DNA of 64,000 bases from Cladopsammia gracilis (lineage: Eukaryota > Cnidaria > Anthozoa > Scleractinia > Dendrophylliidae): assembly GCA_022457155.1 (NCBI GenBank), contig JAJGOT010000169.1, positions 421,001 to 485,000 of the forward strand, in the 5' to 3' direction. Each line of letters opens with the position of its first letter. The stretch's first letter is position 1. A program made the translations under genes and the position numbers. The notes under the pieces were generated by a model that saw only the letters and a list, made by a program, of their open reading frames with translations, ran no database searches and was not told the DNA's origin. Below are positions 54,779-64,000 of the stretch, one piece after another.

Positions 54779-55682
54779 TCACTGATACCATAATCAGACC
54801 AAATTTTTTCCACAATGCAAGCGAGGTAGTCAATAACACTTTTGGTGTAGAGGTAATAGAAAAAAGGGCTAAATTTTCCTTTTGAAGGTTCAGAACAGAA
54901 ATGGTAACCATCGTTATTTATTAAAACGGGTTTCCAAATGAGTATTGCAAAAACAAAAGCAAAATGATCAGTAAAATTACTATTCTGTGCAATAACAGCA
55001 AGGACATTCAAGACAATGAACCAATCATACCAAAAGAAAAAGTACTTGCACAATTTAAGTTCAAGCTTTTAGACACAAGGGTGTACAAACATCCTGTAGA
55101 TGCCCACTTTTGTAAGAAATTCATGGAAATTAGGGAGGAATTAGCTCCAGACTGGATGCCCGGTTTTCAATTTTTTGCTAAAAGCCTGTTTGTAAGTGAT
55201 GCCAAGTTCAGGAGAATGCATGCAGAAAGCAAAATTAACGATCAATTTTAGTTTTGACTCTGAAGGCCACCTCATAGGGCTTACTGTACTTTGCGAAACG
55301 AAACGAAACCAACGAAACCAAAATGAAACAAAACGAAACAAAAAACAAAGTCTTACCCACTTAGCGCATTTCCACCAACTTTGACATACGTGAATCATTT
55401 TGGGGGTAATTGTTGACAGGTTTTTCTTCATTTAACATAGTTTTTTCACAGAATTTGTTTGATGTTTAATACGTTTGCGGAACGTTCGCAGCTTAGTAAC
55501 AAGGCATTATTGTGTCACTGAGCTGAATCGGCCTACGTCACGTCTACAAATAATTCGTAACCTGAAACCTCGAGGTATTGCGTGACGCTTGTGCACTGGG
55601 ACCATGTGCTCCACAGCAAACATCATGTTTATGTGTGGTCAGTTTATTTGCCGGGCCAAGTTTTGACCTGTTTTCTATGTTA
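54779..55682. other. Unidentified ORFs and GAAAC repeats
   Basis: A minus frame (55053-54775, with FFYYLYTKSVIDYLACIVEK) and a plus frame (54964-55251, with DAHFCKKFMEIREELAPDWM) look partly coding but match nothing I know. A (GAAAC)-type run occupies about 55296-55346. The rest is non-coding. Confidence 0.35.
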
Positions 55683-56045
55683 ATGGCGGCCTTTAAGATA
55701 CCATACATTCAAAGCAAATCCTTAACAAAAGGATACTTCGACGGAATTCCAAGCTTTCGTTGGTGTGATGTCGTCGACAAAGATGAAATTGGAAAGGGAA
55801 GCTTCGGATCTGTACTCAAAGCCACATATATTCCCGACAACAAAACGGTGGTCGTGAAGCGATTTCTCGGTGAAGGCGACAGCAACTTGAAGAATGTAGC
55901 TAAGGAAGCTAAATTACTTCTGAGCGTGCAACATCCTAAAGTTGCCGAGTTTATTGGTGTTTGTGCAAAGCCTGTCTTCAACATTCTCAATTATGATGGC
56001 ATATGAATGCTTTGATTTTCAGCCATTCGGCCTTGAGCATTGAGT
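55683..56045 (+). pseudogene. Protein kinase N-lobe fragment
   Basis: From ATG 55683 the frame gives DEIGKGSFGSVLKATYI (Gly-rich loop), VVVKRFLG (ATP-binding Lys) and NLKNVAKEAKLLLSVQHPKV (helix C Glu), then EFIGVCAKP. A frameshift near 55972 leads to MMAYECFDFQPFGLEH and a stop. The catalytic loop is absent; a TTTA microsatellite follows. It resembles the tyrosine-kinase-like, often LINE- or ankyrin-associated kinases that are multi-copy in cnidarians. Truncated copy. Confidence 0.75.
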
Positions 56046-56052
56046 GTCTGAC

Positions 56053-56057
56053 CCCAT

Positions 56058-56092
<35 letters not shown>

Positions 56093-56096
56093 TTGT
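56053..56096. repeat. (TTTA)n microsatellite
   Basis: About eleven TTTA units directly after the kinase fragment. Confidence 0.95.
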
Positions 56097-56545
56097 ACTA
56101 AAGAGGAGAATTTATTCAATCCATACGCATATTCAGGTCTCCATTTTTGGGGATGTTCAAAAGTTATATTTACTCTTGAAGTCTATGTACTTCTCAGAAA
56201 GGACATTATCCTACATGGTTCAAATACTGACGAAAAATCCTTCTAAAGAAACACAACTGTATGCCGGATCGAAATTTGCACAAGACTTACATAATTGGCC
56301 AGAATCTCTGGACCAATAGATGATACAGGCGCGCATTTTCGATCCGCAAAGTGATATATAAACGGCTAACACTTTTGAACGTTACCAATATCCATGAGAT
56401 ATACCTCTAGCAACTGACGAGATTCACGAGTAGAATCGAAACTGCAGTCTTGCTTTAGCTTAAACATCTACACATGGAGAGAAGAATATACTAGCATCCG
56501 TGAGATTTACAAAACAGCAACCATGCTGTATATTATCTGTTGGAT
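56097..56545. other. No gene recognised
   Basis: The plus frame to 56319 (ending SKFAQDLHNWPESLDQ) has no family signature. Confidence 0.45.
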
Positions 56546-56553
56546 GCCAAATC

Positions 56554-57800
56554 GGTCATGTTAAAATGCAGACTGCAGACCGTGCAGACCCTGCAGACTG
56601 TGCAGACTGAGAATTTTTTCCTGGTTATTTTGTTACTTTTCCAAAAATCGTGAGCACTTTGGTTTGATTTTGACATTTCCCATTGTGCAGCAACCAATCA
56701 GAAGCGACTCGAAACGGCAAGAAACCCAAACAAACGGTTTATAGTCACGAAACCACACTTCTCTGTTTCCTTGCAAAAGAATCGTCGCTGCCTCGCTGTA
56801 GTTTTGCACCTAAAGACACTTCTGTAGCTAACCAACCCAAACGAGTACCCCTTGCTTCTGTTCTCTTTTGCAGTTATACCGTTGTAAAATTTAAAATTTT
56901 TGTTTTTTCTGCTTTCGTGGTTGATTGGTTTGAGCACGTTTTTCTTCTGAACGGTTATGTCATGCCGTACAAAGGTTTCCCCCGTGACATTTCGTTGAGA
57001 AAAAATCACCCAAATGGCCAAGGTTCGATTCGGAAGTTAAGTTAGAAGCAAAAGAAAAAAAACAGTGGGTCAGGTTTTCAAACTTTATTAAGATTATTGC
57101 AGGTGGCGATAATTATTTTTCGATCCACAGAAACGACAGAAACCCTCATCTGGTGACCTGTGATTATCAGCAAGGCCGTACTGCAATTAGCCACACACGG
57201 CAAAGTAGCTAGCTGCTGATCAGCAAGAGATCAAAACAAAAGAAACGTTGTGCAGTAGCTGTAAAACTTACTGTGCTGGGAATAAAAGTTGACAAGTTTA
57301 CGGCAAGTTAGCGGTACTGTAGTTACATATTTGCATGCTCGTAAGTTAACACTTTCTTTATTCGCCGGAACAGCCAATTTTGTCCTCGCTCAGTAGCTTT
57401 TACGAAAATTCACTTTTTCCAGGGAAACCAATCCTCAGGAACTGTCATGTGTTATTGTCCGGCTTTTTCGCTAAATGTTTTTGCGATACTGCCGCGACGG
57501 ACAAGTGTTGTGTACACTGCACTGACAAACCGATGAACGCGACAACTGAGCATGAGGCAAAAGTTATAGCTAAACGTCCGTCTGGTTTTTAGTTGCTCAG
57601 ATTTGTAAAAAAAAACTACAGCAAGGCGGCGACGATTCTTTTGCAAGGAAACAGAAGTGTGGTTTCATGACTATAAACCGTCAAATGTCAAAATCAAATC
57701 AAAGTGTTTTTGGAAAAGTAACAAAATAATCAGGAAAAAATTCTCAGTCTGCACGGTCTGCAGTCTGTAGTCTGCAGTCTGCGTTTTAACATGGCCGCTA
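56554..57800. mobile_element. hAT-like non-autonomous element, 1247 bp
   Basis: The 8-bp direct repeat GCCAAATC flanks it (56546-56553, 57801-57808). Inverted ends share CATGTTAAAA(T/C)GCAGACTG and a cluster of GCAGACTGCAGAC repeats, then about 90 bp further in AGAATCGTCG(C/-)CGCC and AACCACACTTCT blocks also pair (56700-56800 with 57600-57690). The left end seems to lack the TAGC found at the right. The interior has no transposase; the 120-codon frame at 56683-57045 is in the inverted part and reads through it. Confidence 0.85.
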
Positions 57801-57808
57801 GCCAAATC

Positions 57809-58660
57809 ACGGCCTGAGAACTTTAACGATCCTTGTATTTTCAAAGCGATAACAAACTTTAGCCGATTAGTATTTATCTTGCAACAAAAGTGAGCCAAAG
57901 AAACCACAATGTATGCCAACAGAGCTAGCACCAAACAGGCGTAAAGAAATATAATAATTCTAACGGCTCTATAAAGAATGAAATCCTCCTATCAATTTGA
58001 GAGATAATCCGCCGAAATCAAAAGGTCAATATATCAACAAAGAGAACAAATTCATAACTGATCTATGGGCGCATTTCTCTCTTAGTTTTACTGGGAAAGC
58101 TTTATGCTTTCTTTTGTTACTTTTTAGCGACGAGTGGTACTAGTGTTTAGCCGGTCTTATTTTTACAGAGAGTCGCTTAAAGACACGCTTGAAGGTTTAA
58201 CGAAGAACGAAGAAAACCTTCGAAGATGGCGCAGCGATGACCGGGCAAGAGAAAAAACGCCAAGCTAACGACTGGCGAACGTTTAACAAAAGGGGAATTA
58301 AACAGGCCAAAACAGGCCTATTTATACAAAACCTGTGTGAAACAGAACACCCGGGGGACTACGAGCGCGCGGGAATTTTTATCCTTGAATTCCGAAGAGA
58401 TTTGGGGCGTTTGTGCGAGATGGCCCCAGTGAGAATAGTTGCCACAACAGGTTTCCTTAGACTGCGCAAAAATCAGATTGTTGCTTGGAAGTGAAAACAA
58501 ATGTTTCATGTGCATGCAAACCAGCAAATGTAATGTTTATTCAGCAATGTTTCCTCGTTTGCAGGGGCTTTAAATGAAAGAAGTGCAAGTGCAACAAGCA
58601 AAGCAAACTTTTTTCAATATTCAGCTGAAATCCTCTTTGAATTTGAAGTAAGTACCCTTA
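57809..58660. other. No gene recognised
   Basis: A plus frame at 58237-58494 (with GDYERAGIFILEFRRDLGRL) follows an AAGATGGCGCAGCG start-like sequence, but no family is apparent. Confidence 0.4.
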
Positions 58661-58669
58661 GGAAATATC

Positions 58670-59469
58670 ACGAGCCAGGACCATTGCCCTGACCCGTGGA
58701 GTCGTGGAGTTGACAACAATTCTGTTAGGAGAGACCAGTCCATCAGGAAGAACTACTTTTTGGTTAAGTGCTTCTTCAGTGATGATGCATTCAAGCGTTT
58801 GTCAATTCTTATTCCTTTAGGATTGTCATGGTGTACTTCTCCGAAATGTTGTGAAAGTGACTGAAGTTGGTTCATTGAACTCAGTACGTTGATTTACAAA
58901 CAGATCGGACAAATCACCTGCACAGGGTTGAGTACATGTACAGTAAATAAGCATAACTCCCAAACACCAATTTCACACCAGAACTTTTCTTTATCAAATT
59001 GTAGAAGAAATCTGGAATCTTCAGACAACAATTGTTCACGATGTTCAGTCCACTTGCTATCAAGGAACCCACGTTTATGTTTTCCACTGTCATCATGCAA
59101 TCCTAATTCTCGTTTCAATTGCTCAGAAACTACTTGTTTTGACCTTACTTTTCGTTTTCCATCGATAAGAAAAAGATCTGCTTGCCTGGGAAGCAGCTTC
59201 ACCTCTGCAGTCAGCTTGGAGTAATTCTTAGGCAGATCTGTTGCATGACGTAGGCTGCTTTGATCTCCTTCATCGATTTCTACCTTAACCACCTCTCCTC
59301 TAGAGCTGTGTGGAAACTCATAAGTTACACAAATGAGCTGTTTCCTCAGATTGAAGATTTGGGCTACTTTGGCTATGAACTCAGCCGTTGACGTCTTGCT
59401 GTTTACATGAATCATTTTGTAATTCTTTGAGGAGAATGTTTTTATATTCCATACCCTTGACACCACTGA
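58670..59469 (-). CDS. Uncharacterised gene, one or two exons
   Basis: A 190-codon frame (to 58894) is entered from a good acceptor: a T-rich tract followed by CAG at about 59470, so it is probably an internal exon. It reads VWNIKTFSSKNYKMIHVNSK, VTYEFPHSSRGEVVKVEIDE and KRELGLHDDSGKHKRGFLDS, then EDSRFLLQFDKEKFW. Downstream, 58790-58670 has coding-like VVLPDGLVSPNRIVVNSTTP. The first part could be a ubiquitin-like or RA-like fold; I do not recognise it. It is one of the few candidates for a host gene here, though its first and last exons are not found. Confidence 0.4.
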
Positions 59470-59550
59470 AACAAAAAAAAAAAAAAAGACGGAAAATAAA
59501 GTTAGAACATACCAGCAATTTATTGTTCAAATGACCTACATTGTACTTAA

Positions 59551-60825
59551 AGGCCCATCTGCACTTACCGTGATGCACTGCGCATTGTTTATTTTGATTT
59601 GGTCCCAGATAAATGCGATCTCTCACGAAGTGAAATTTTTGCCTCTCATCTCCAGGAAGAAATGAACACTGAGTTTGAAATTTCGTTCAACATTAATTTT
59701 AAAATTCATTAGTCCCGAGAAACAGTCCTGTTAGATATCAAAAGCCTGTATAACATGGCTCGCATTTTGTCTGGGGCCGCTCAACCCACCTTAGTGTAGC
59801 TCCAGGCAACTCCAGTCAACGAGGAAGTTTCCTCTGCTTCGAAAGTTCGCATGGAAAACATTTCCACGTTGTGGGACGCGGTAAACCTGCTATTTTTACC
59901 GAAAATTTAACGTTGATGCCACTTAACTAAAACGAAACCTTCAGCGAGCCGAGAAGTGTTTGTATTTTGTGGGCTGTTCTGTTGGCGTGTCTGATTTGCA
60001 TCGGGCATAATTAATGAGCTCCGCCGGCAGAGGACGTTTTATCGGCTTCAAGAAGTTTGCATCAAAAAAAATTCAACGGCTTGGGACGGGGAAAACCTCC
60101 TTCATCTTCCATGGAATATTTCACTTAGTTGCAAAAACGACTCCGCCGGTGACCCGAGAAGTTGAAGCTTTTTCTGGTTTTTACATCTCCAGGGGGCATT
60201 TTCCGGTCGAAGCGGTCACGGTTGCTGTGTATCGCCGAATAAATCAGATATGGTTTACAAACACAAAAAGGTTTAATCAAACATGGCGGTTCTCTACAAC
60301 AAGGTGCGCACATGGCATGTGTGCGCATATAGTAACAACAAAAACCGCAGACCAACATGTGCGACATAGCAACGGTTATCGATGGTAAGATTCAGATGTC
60401 AATTCACAGTATCTGGAAAACGAATGTACTAAAAAATTACAATGGAAAGATTCGAAGATAAAGCTTAACTAGTAGGCAATTTACTATACCTATTTCCTTT
60501 CCACGGCCGACAGAATTTCTGAGCCAAACCATCTGAAGGTTCTCGTTTCTTGACAGCCTGCCTCTAGCCTTCGGCGGCGATGCTTAGAAAACGTATCATT
60601 AACGATGGAAAATAAAATAAAAGAAAACAAACAAAAACAAGATGCAATGCCTTCAAAATGAACTAAATATTTGAAAGAAATGATCTTGAGGTTAATAGAC
60701 GATACAGATTTCCCGTTGTAAACGGATTAATTTAGGAATCAAACTTTCTCGCCACAAAATGGATTGTCGTGGCCCCAGAAATTCTAGAACGCCCACAATG
60801 AGTCACGGTAAGTGCAGATGGGCCT
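59551..60825. mobile_element. TTAA-flanked element with 23-bp inverted ends, 1275 bp
   Basis: Left end AGGCCCATCTGCACTTACCG (plus TGA) is exactly inverted at 60803-60825, with TTAA on both sides (59547-59550, 60826-60829). Inside is a tandem duplication of about 220 bp: the blocks near 59820-59950 and 60030-60160 share GAGGA(A/C)GTTT, AAAGTT(C/T)GCAT and CGAGAAGT motifs. The open frame at 60014-60388 runs through one copy. No transposase; piggyBac- or Kolobok-type by TTAA. Confidence 0.9.
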
Positions 60826-60830
60826 TTAAG

Positions 60831-62099
60831 AGCCATATTCCAAGAAGATCGAGAATCGTAAGACACTCACGAAAAAAACTCATTTAACACTGCATTTCTT
60901 AAGTCAACATTTGTGTCTATCAACAAAAGCTGAAATGAAGGCCAACTGCAAAGGCTTTAAATGGCCTCTGGTATGATCTGATCATGAAGCCTATATGAGA
61001 GGAATCCTTGGTTACCGTGTTGTCCTTTAGGAGAGTTTTAGCTTTGGAAATAAAATACCATTCCGACAGTAAATATGTAATTTGAATTTGTGGATTCCTC
61101 GGGCTTGCCGAATTCAATGTCAGTGGATTTATGCGTTTACTGGGACCAAAGAACATTAATAAAACATATTCCAATTTGGAGTAATTGGTTATGGGCAAAA
61201 ACCCATAGCTGCTTTTTGCTAATTTGCAAATTAAATCTGGTTTATATAATATTGAACAAATTTTTCCTGGCCCAGTAAAGGTGAGGGCTACAAAAACGAA
61301 ACAATTCTTAACAAATCACAACATAAAGGCAATGAGAGGAGGACAAAAGGGAGGAGGTGTGAATTAAAACACTTCTTGACTCAAAGAGTAGCTGAAGTGA
61401 ATACCCACGCTTGCGGAACTCGCGTGTCTTGGGTTCTCAAAGGGGGTACTACCGATTGCATAAACCCTAACCCCTTATAATGCCCGGATGTTGTCACGCA
61501 ATACTAACTAATATGCAAAAACCATGACATACGAGCAGTGTGGCCAAGTAGAAGGCATAAAAATCCTATTTGCATGCAAATATTTCATTTATACGAGCAA
61601 ACACGACCTATGAAGGGCCAGAATTTACTTCTGTTGCAACAGAACCGAGGTACAAGTAATGTGAGTCGCTCTTTCGTGTTAATTGTACCGTTTAGTATGT
61701 ATTTCCGAGCCTAGTCAACTAATTTGCATAACTTTGTTCTCGCTCAGATGCCATAACTGTTTAATTTACTGTTTGAAGGGTATTTTATTTCCAGAGCTAA
61801 AACTTTCCAGTAGGACAGCATAGTAACTAAGGTTTCCTCACATTTAGATTTTATGATCAGATGATACATACCAGAGGCCATTTGTAGCTGTCGAATTTGG
61901 CCTACATTTTCTGTTTTATCAATAGCTACAAATGTTGACATAATAAATGTGTCCATTGAAAAAGTTAAAGGCAATATTTTTAAATTTTATTATAGCATTT
62001 AAAACAGCAAGAACAACATGGGGTTAGTATGGATATTAATTTTTCTGGAACAATGCATTATGGTGTACCATGATGATGCCCATATATACCACAACTGTA
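60831..62099. other. No gene seen
   Basis: About 1.3 kb of AT-rich DNA with only short frames (for example 61198-60920, 61974-61744) without recognisable content. Confidence 0.5.
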
Positions 62100-62550
62100 C
62101 TTGGTTTCGCCTTGGCATCTCCACTTAACAGAAGGTATAGTGAAATCAGTATATAGTCGAAAGATGAGTAGTATCGGTCTAAACAAGGTTGGCGACCTTT
62201 ACGATGAGGCGGGGATGCTGGTGTTCAATATGGAGCCTCTGAGATCTCTTCTATCTCCTAGCAACATATATTCATTGATCAGCATGCTGGACGCCATGCC
62301 TCCGGTATAGCGGGACATGTTGAATAATAGTAAATCATCTATAGCTCATCTTACCATCCCTTTTGAGCCAAACTTTTTTATATATCATATGAAAATGACA
62401 CAATTCCCCTTGCAAAACTTAAGTCGAAGTCACTATAATAAGTTTGTCTCGAAAGTATGCACTCAACCTACCGCCAGGAAAAAATTTGAAGAAAGTTTTA
62501 ATTCCGATGAGTATCAATTAGATTGGAAAAATCGTTCTCAAACTCATTAA
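62100..62550 (+). pseudogene. L1-type LINE ORF2 end fragment
   Basis: Frames 62101-62310 (SSIGLNKVGDLYDEAGMLVF) and 62317-62550 (TQPTARKKFEESFNSDEYQL, then DW) give the far C-terminal region of L1-type ORF2. One stop separates them in nearly the same phase. Confidence 0.65.
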
Positions 62551-62798
62551 TAATTCATCAAGTTACAAGCCAATCAGGGTACCCCAATTTGGTCAGGTGC
62601 ATATGGTTTGAAACCCCGATGAAACACTGGACAGAGGCCTTTCCACGATAGTTTGATGAAATATCAAACTCCAGAGTTTCATAAAACGTCAAACCCATGT
62701 GGTACAGGGTTATCCTAATTTAAATATTAATGACACAAACACTGAAGTGAATAGACAAGCTTTTAATTACCGCTAGTAATCCCAAAACGCAATTATGT
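62551..62798. other. No gene seen
   Basis: Contains a small inverted repeat around GTTTGATGAAATATCAAAC at about 62650. Confidence 0.5.
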
Positions 62799-64000
62799 TC
62801 ATTCATTTTTGGATAATCCATTTACATTAATGTTTACGGTACAGTTATTGAAATATGGATAGGCCATGAATTCACAAGTACTTGCTGAACTACCAACTTC
62901 TACAGCAGTTTCTGACACCTCTTTACTGGAAGAAACATTACTTGTAGAGCTGCACTTAGGTGCCAATATATCGGAAACCTCAGCACACTTCGTTTCACTG
63001 ACCTTCTCATACTTAAACAAAGCCTTTGATTTGTGACCAGTACGGTCCCTAATTAACTTCTCTTCAACACCTGCGTTAAATAATGTAGACGCACACGTTA
63101 CGCGAAGGCTATGACTAGTCTTCGGCTTAAAACCTGCTTCTTTACACATTGATGGCAATATTCCATTGAGTGTATTGATTCCCACTGCCTGTTTATCGTA
63201 AGCAAAACGCTTGGAATTTGGCTTAAAGTAAAACGCCGTTATCTTACTAGAAATCGGCTGAACTAAACCAATATACATTTGATACAATTCGACTAAACAA
63301 GATTCGAGTTTCTCATTCAGAGGATGACAAACATGCTTCACTACCCGCTGATCATATTTCAAATCGGTAAGGCCACCGTGAAAAGTTTTCGCTACGTTCT
63401 CTTCAAAACGAATAAAATTACTACCAAGCTCAAAATTTGCTACTGTAATATTTCTATGTTCACCTCCGCGAAGCCCGAACAACTTTCCGTTATAGAAATA
63501 TACTGTATTAAGCAATGATTTAGCTGACTGACAACCTAAAAGTCCCATTTCCCAGAACTTGTTTTCTTCTTCCTGTGTCACCGGCAACTTTTCCGCCTTC
63601 TTATTCATAAGAGCGACTCCTGCCCTCGTTGCGTCCTTCATTTCAGCATCAAGCGCTGAGCGTAAAATCGTAAACCTAGAAAATAAAAACAAAGCTCATT
63701 ACAAACAATTTAAACTGTGTAATTTGAAAACTGTGCGTGCCTTCCTTGAAATCATCATGCAGTTAAGTCATACCTCTTGTCAGATTTATTCAGCGGATTT
63801 ATATCCTCACTCGGTCTCTGTTCTGCCAGAAAGCGATGAATGCCTGCAATTATACCGTATAGGGATTTCGGAGGGTACATTCTCTGGATGGCTTCGCAAC
63901 CTGCTGGACAAATTTGGTCAGCCAATAATTAATGGACAACACACTCATCTCGACCAAAGGTGTATCCACCGACTCAACTTCATGAAAATCGTACGTTTTA
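62799..64000 (-). pseudogene. Crypton-type tyrosine recombinase (DUF3504-like), nearly complete
   Basis: The last exon (63675-62799, 291 residues) has the catalytic set: first Arg in FGLRGGEHRN, HSLR (His/Arg box) in KTSHSLRVTCAS, GH in RDRTGHKSKAL and the candidate Tyr in FKYEKVS. A Ser-rich tail follows. Upstream a GT...AG intron (63773-63676) joins in phase to an exon ending NPLNKSDKR. That exon has EMSVLSINYWLTKFVQQVAK and, in another frame, YPPKSLYGIIAGIHRFLAEQ, so one frameshift near 63875 breaks the core-binding region. The window ends inside this exon. The family derives from Crypton elements, which use a tyrosine recombinase for cut-and-paste. The catalytic half is intact here; other parts lie outside the window. 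Confidence 0.8.

Overview
The window reads as AT-rich, intron-bearing animal DNA. The mix of elements (BEL/Pao and Ty3/gypsy LTR elements, Penelope-like elements with GIY-YIG ends, L1-type LINEs, Crypton-type tyrosine recombinases, a Helitron-like element, CACTA, hAT-like and TTAA-flanked DNA elements) fits a cnidarian such as a stony coral or anemone; this is an inference from family resemblance. No tRNA, rRNA, bacterial operon or CRISPR array is visible, and almost no undisturbed host gene. It is a nest of transposable elements inserted into one another.

Layout: 0.2-1.5 kb, degraded integrase (-). 1.6-3.3 kb, broken zinc-finger/recombinase-like gene (+). 3.5-4.6 kb, unidentified broken ORFs (-). 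5.7-14.6 kb, a complete CACTA (EnSpm-type) element with matching 28-bp terminal repeats, a 3-bp ATT duplication, different subterminal arrays at its two ends, a transposase gene (+) and a divergently transcribed six-exon gene (-) that joins into one clean 361-residue frame. It sits inside an old BEL/Pao element (BEL-1, - strand), whose reading frame stops at one edge of the insertion and resumes at the other. BEL-1 is also split by an inverted-duplicated Penelope fragment (16.8-17.7 kb) and a palindromic element (17.8-18.1 kb). 18.3-25.7 kb is a second BEL element (BEL-2, -), split by a small LTR-flanked BEL derivative (+) with a 5-bp ACACC duplication.

26.4-27.7 kb: LINE piece split by a TTAA-flanked MITE. 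29-31.8 kb: remains of a SAP/SWIM-like/YqaJ-nuclease gene (-). 32.5-39.9 kb: Helitron-like element (-) with a replication-protein-A-like ORF, split by a gypsy fragment (+) that itself carries a palindrome and a Crypton-like fragment; a second Penelope GIY-YIG fragment lies at 40.1-40.5 kb. 41-50 kb is mostly non-coding with inverted repeats, a long A/C-rich block and a CACCGCAA repeat field. 50.3-55 kb: intact SGNH-hydrolase ORF, LINE ORF1-like, Crypton, Penelope, LINE and Polinton/adintovirus-like (phospholipase A2-like plus integrase tail) fragments. 55.6-60.8 kb: kinase fragment, a 1.25-kb hAT-like element, an uncharacterised exon and a 1.27-kb TTAA-flanked element. 62.1-64 kb: LINE tail and a Crypton-type tyrosine recombinase.

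The most interesting system is the CACTA element: a DDE-type transposase with C-terminal damage, beside an apparently undamaged partner gene of unknown function, both starting from one 172-bp gap and both enclosed by hairpin-rich subterminal arrays that look like protein-binding sites.
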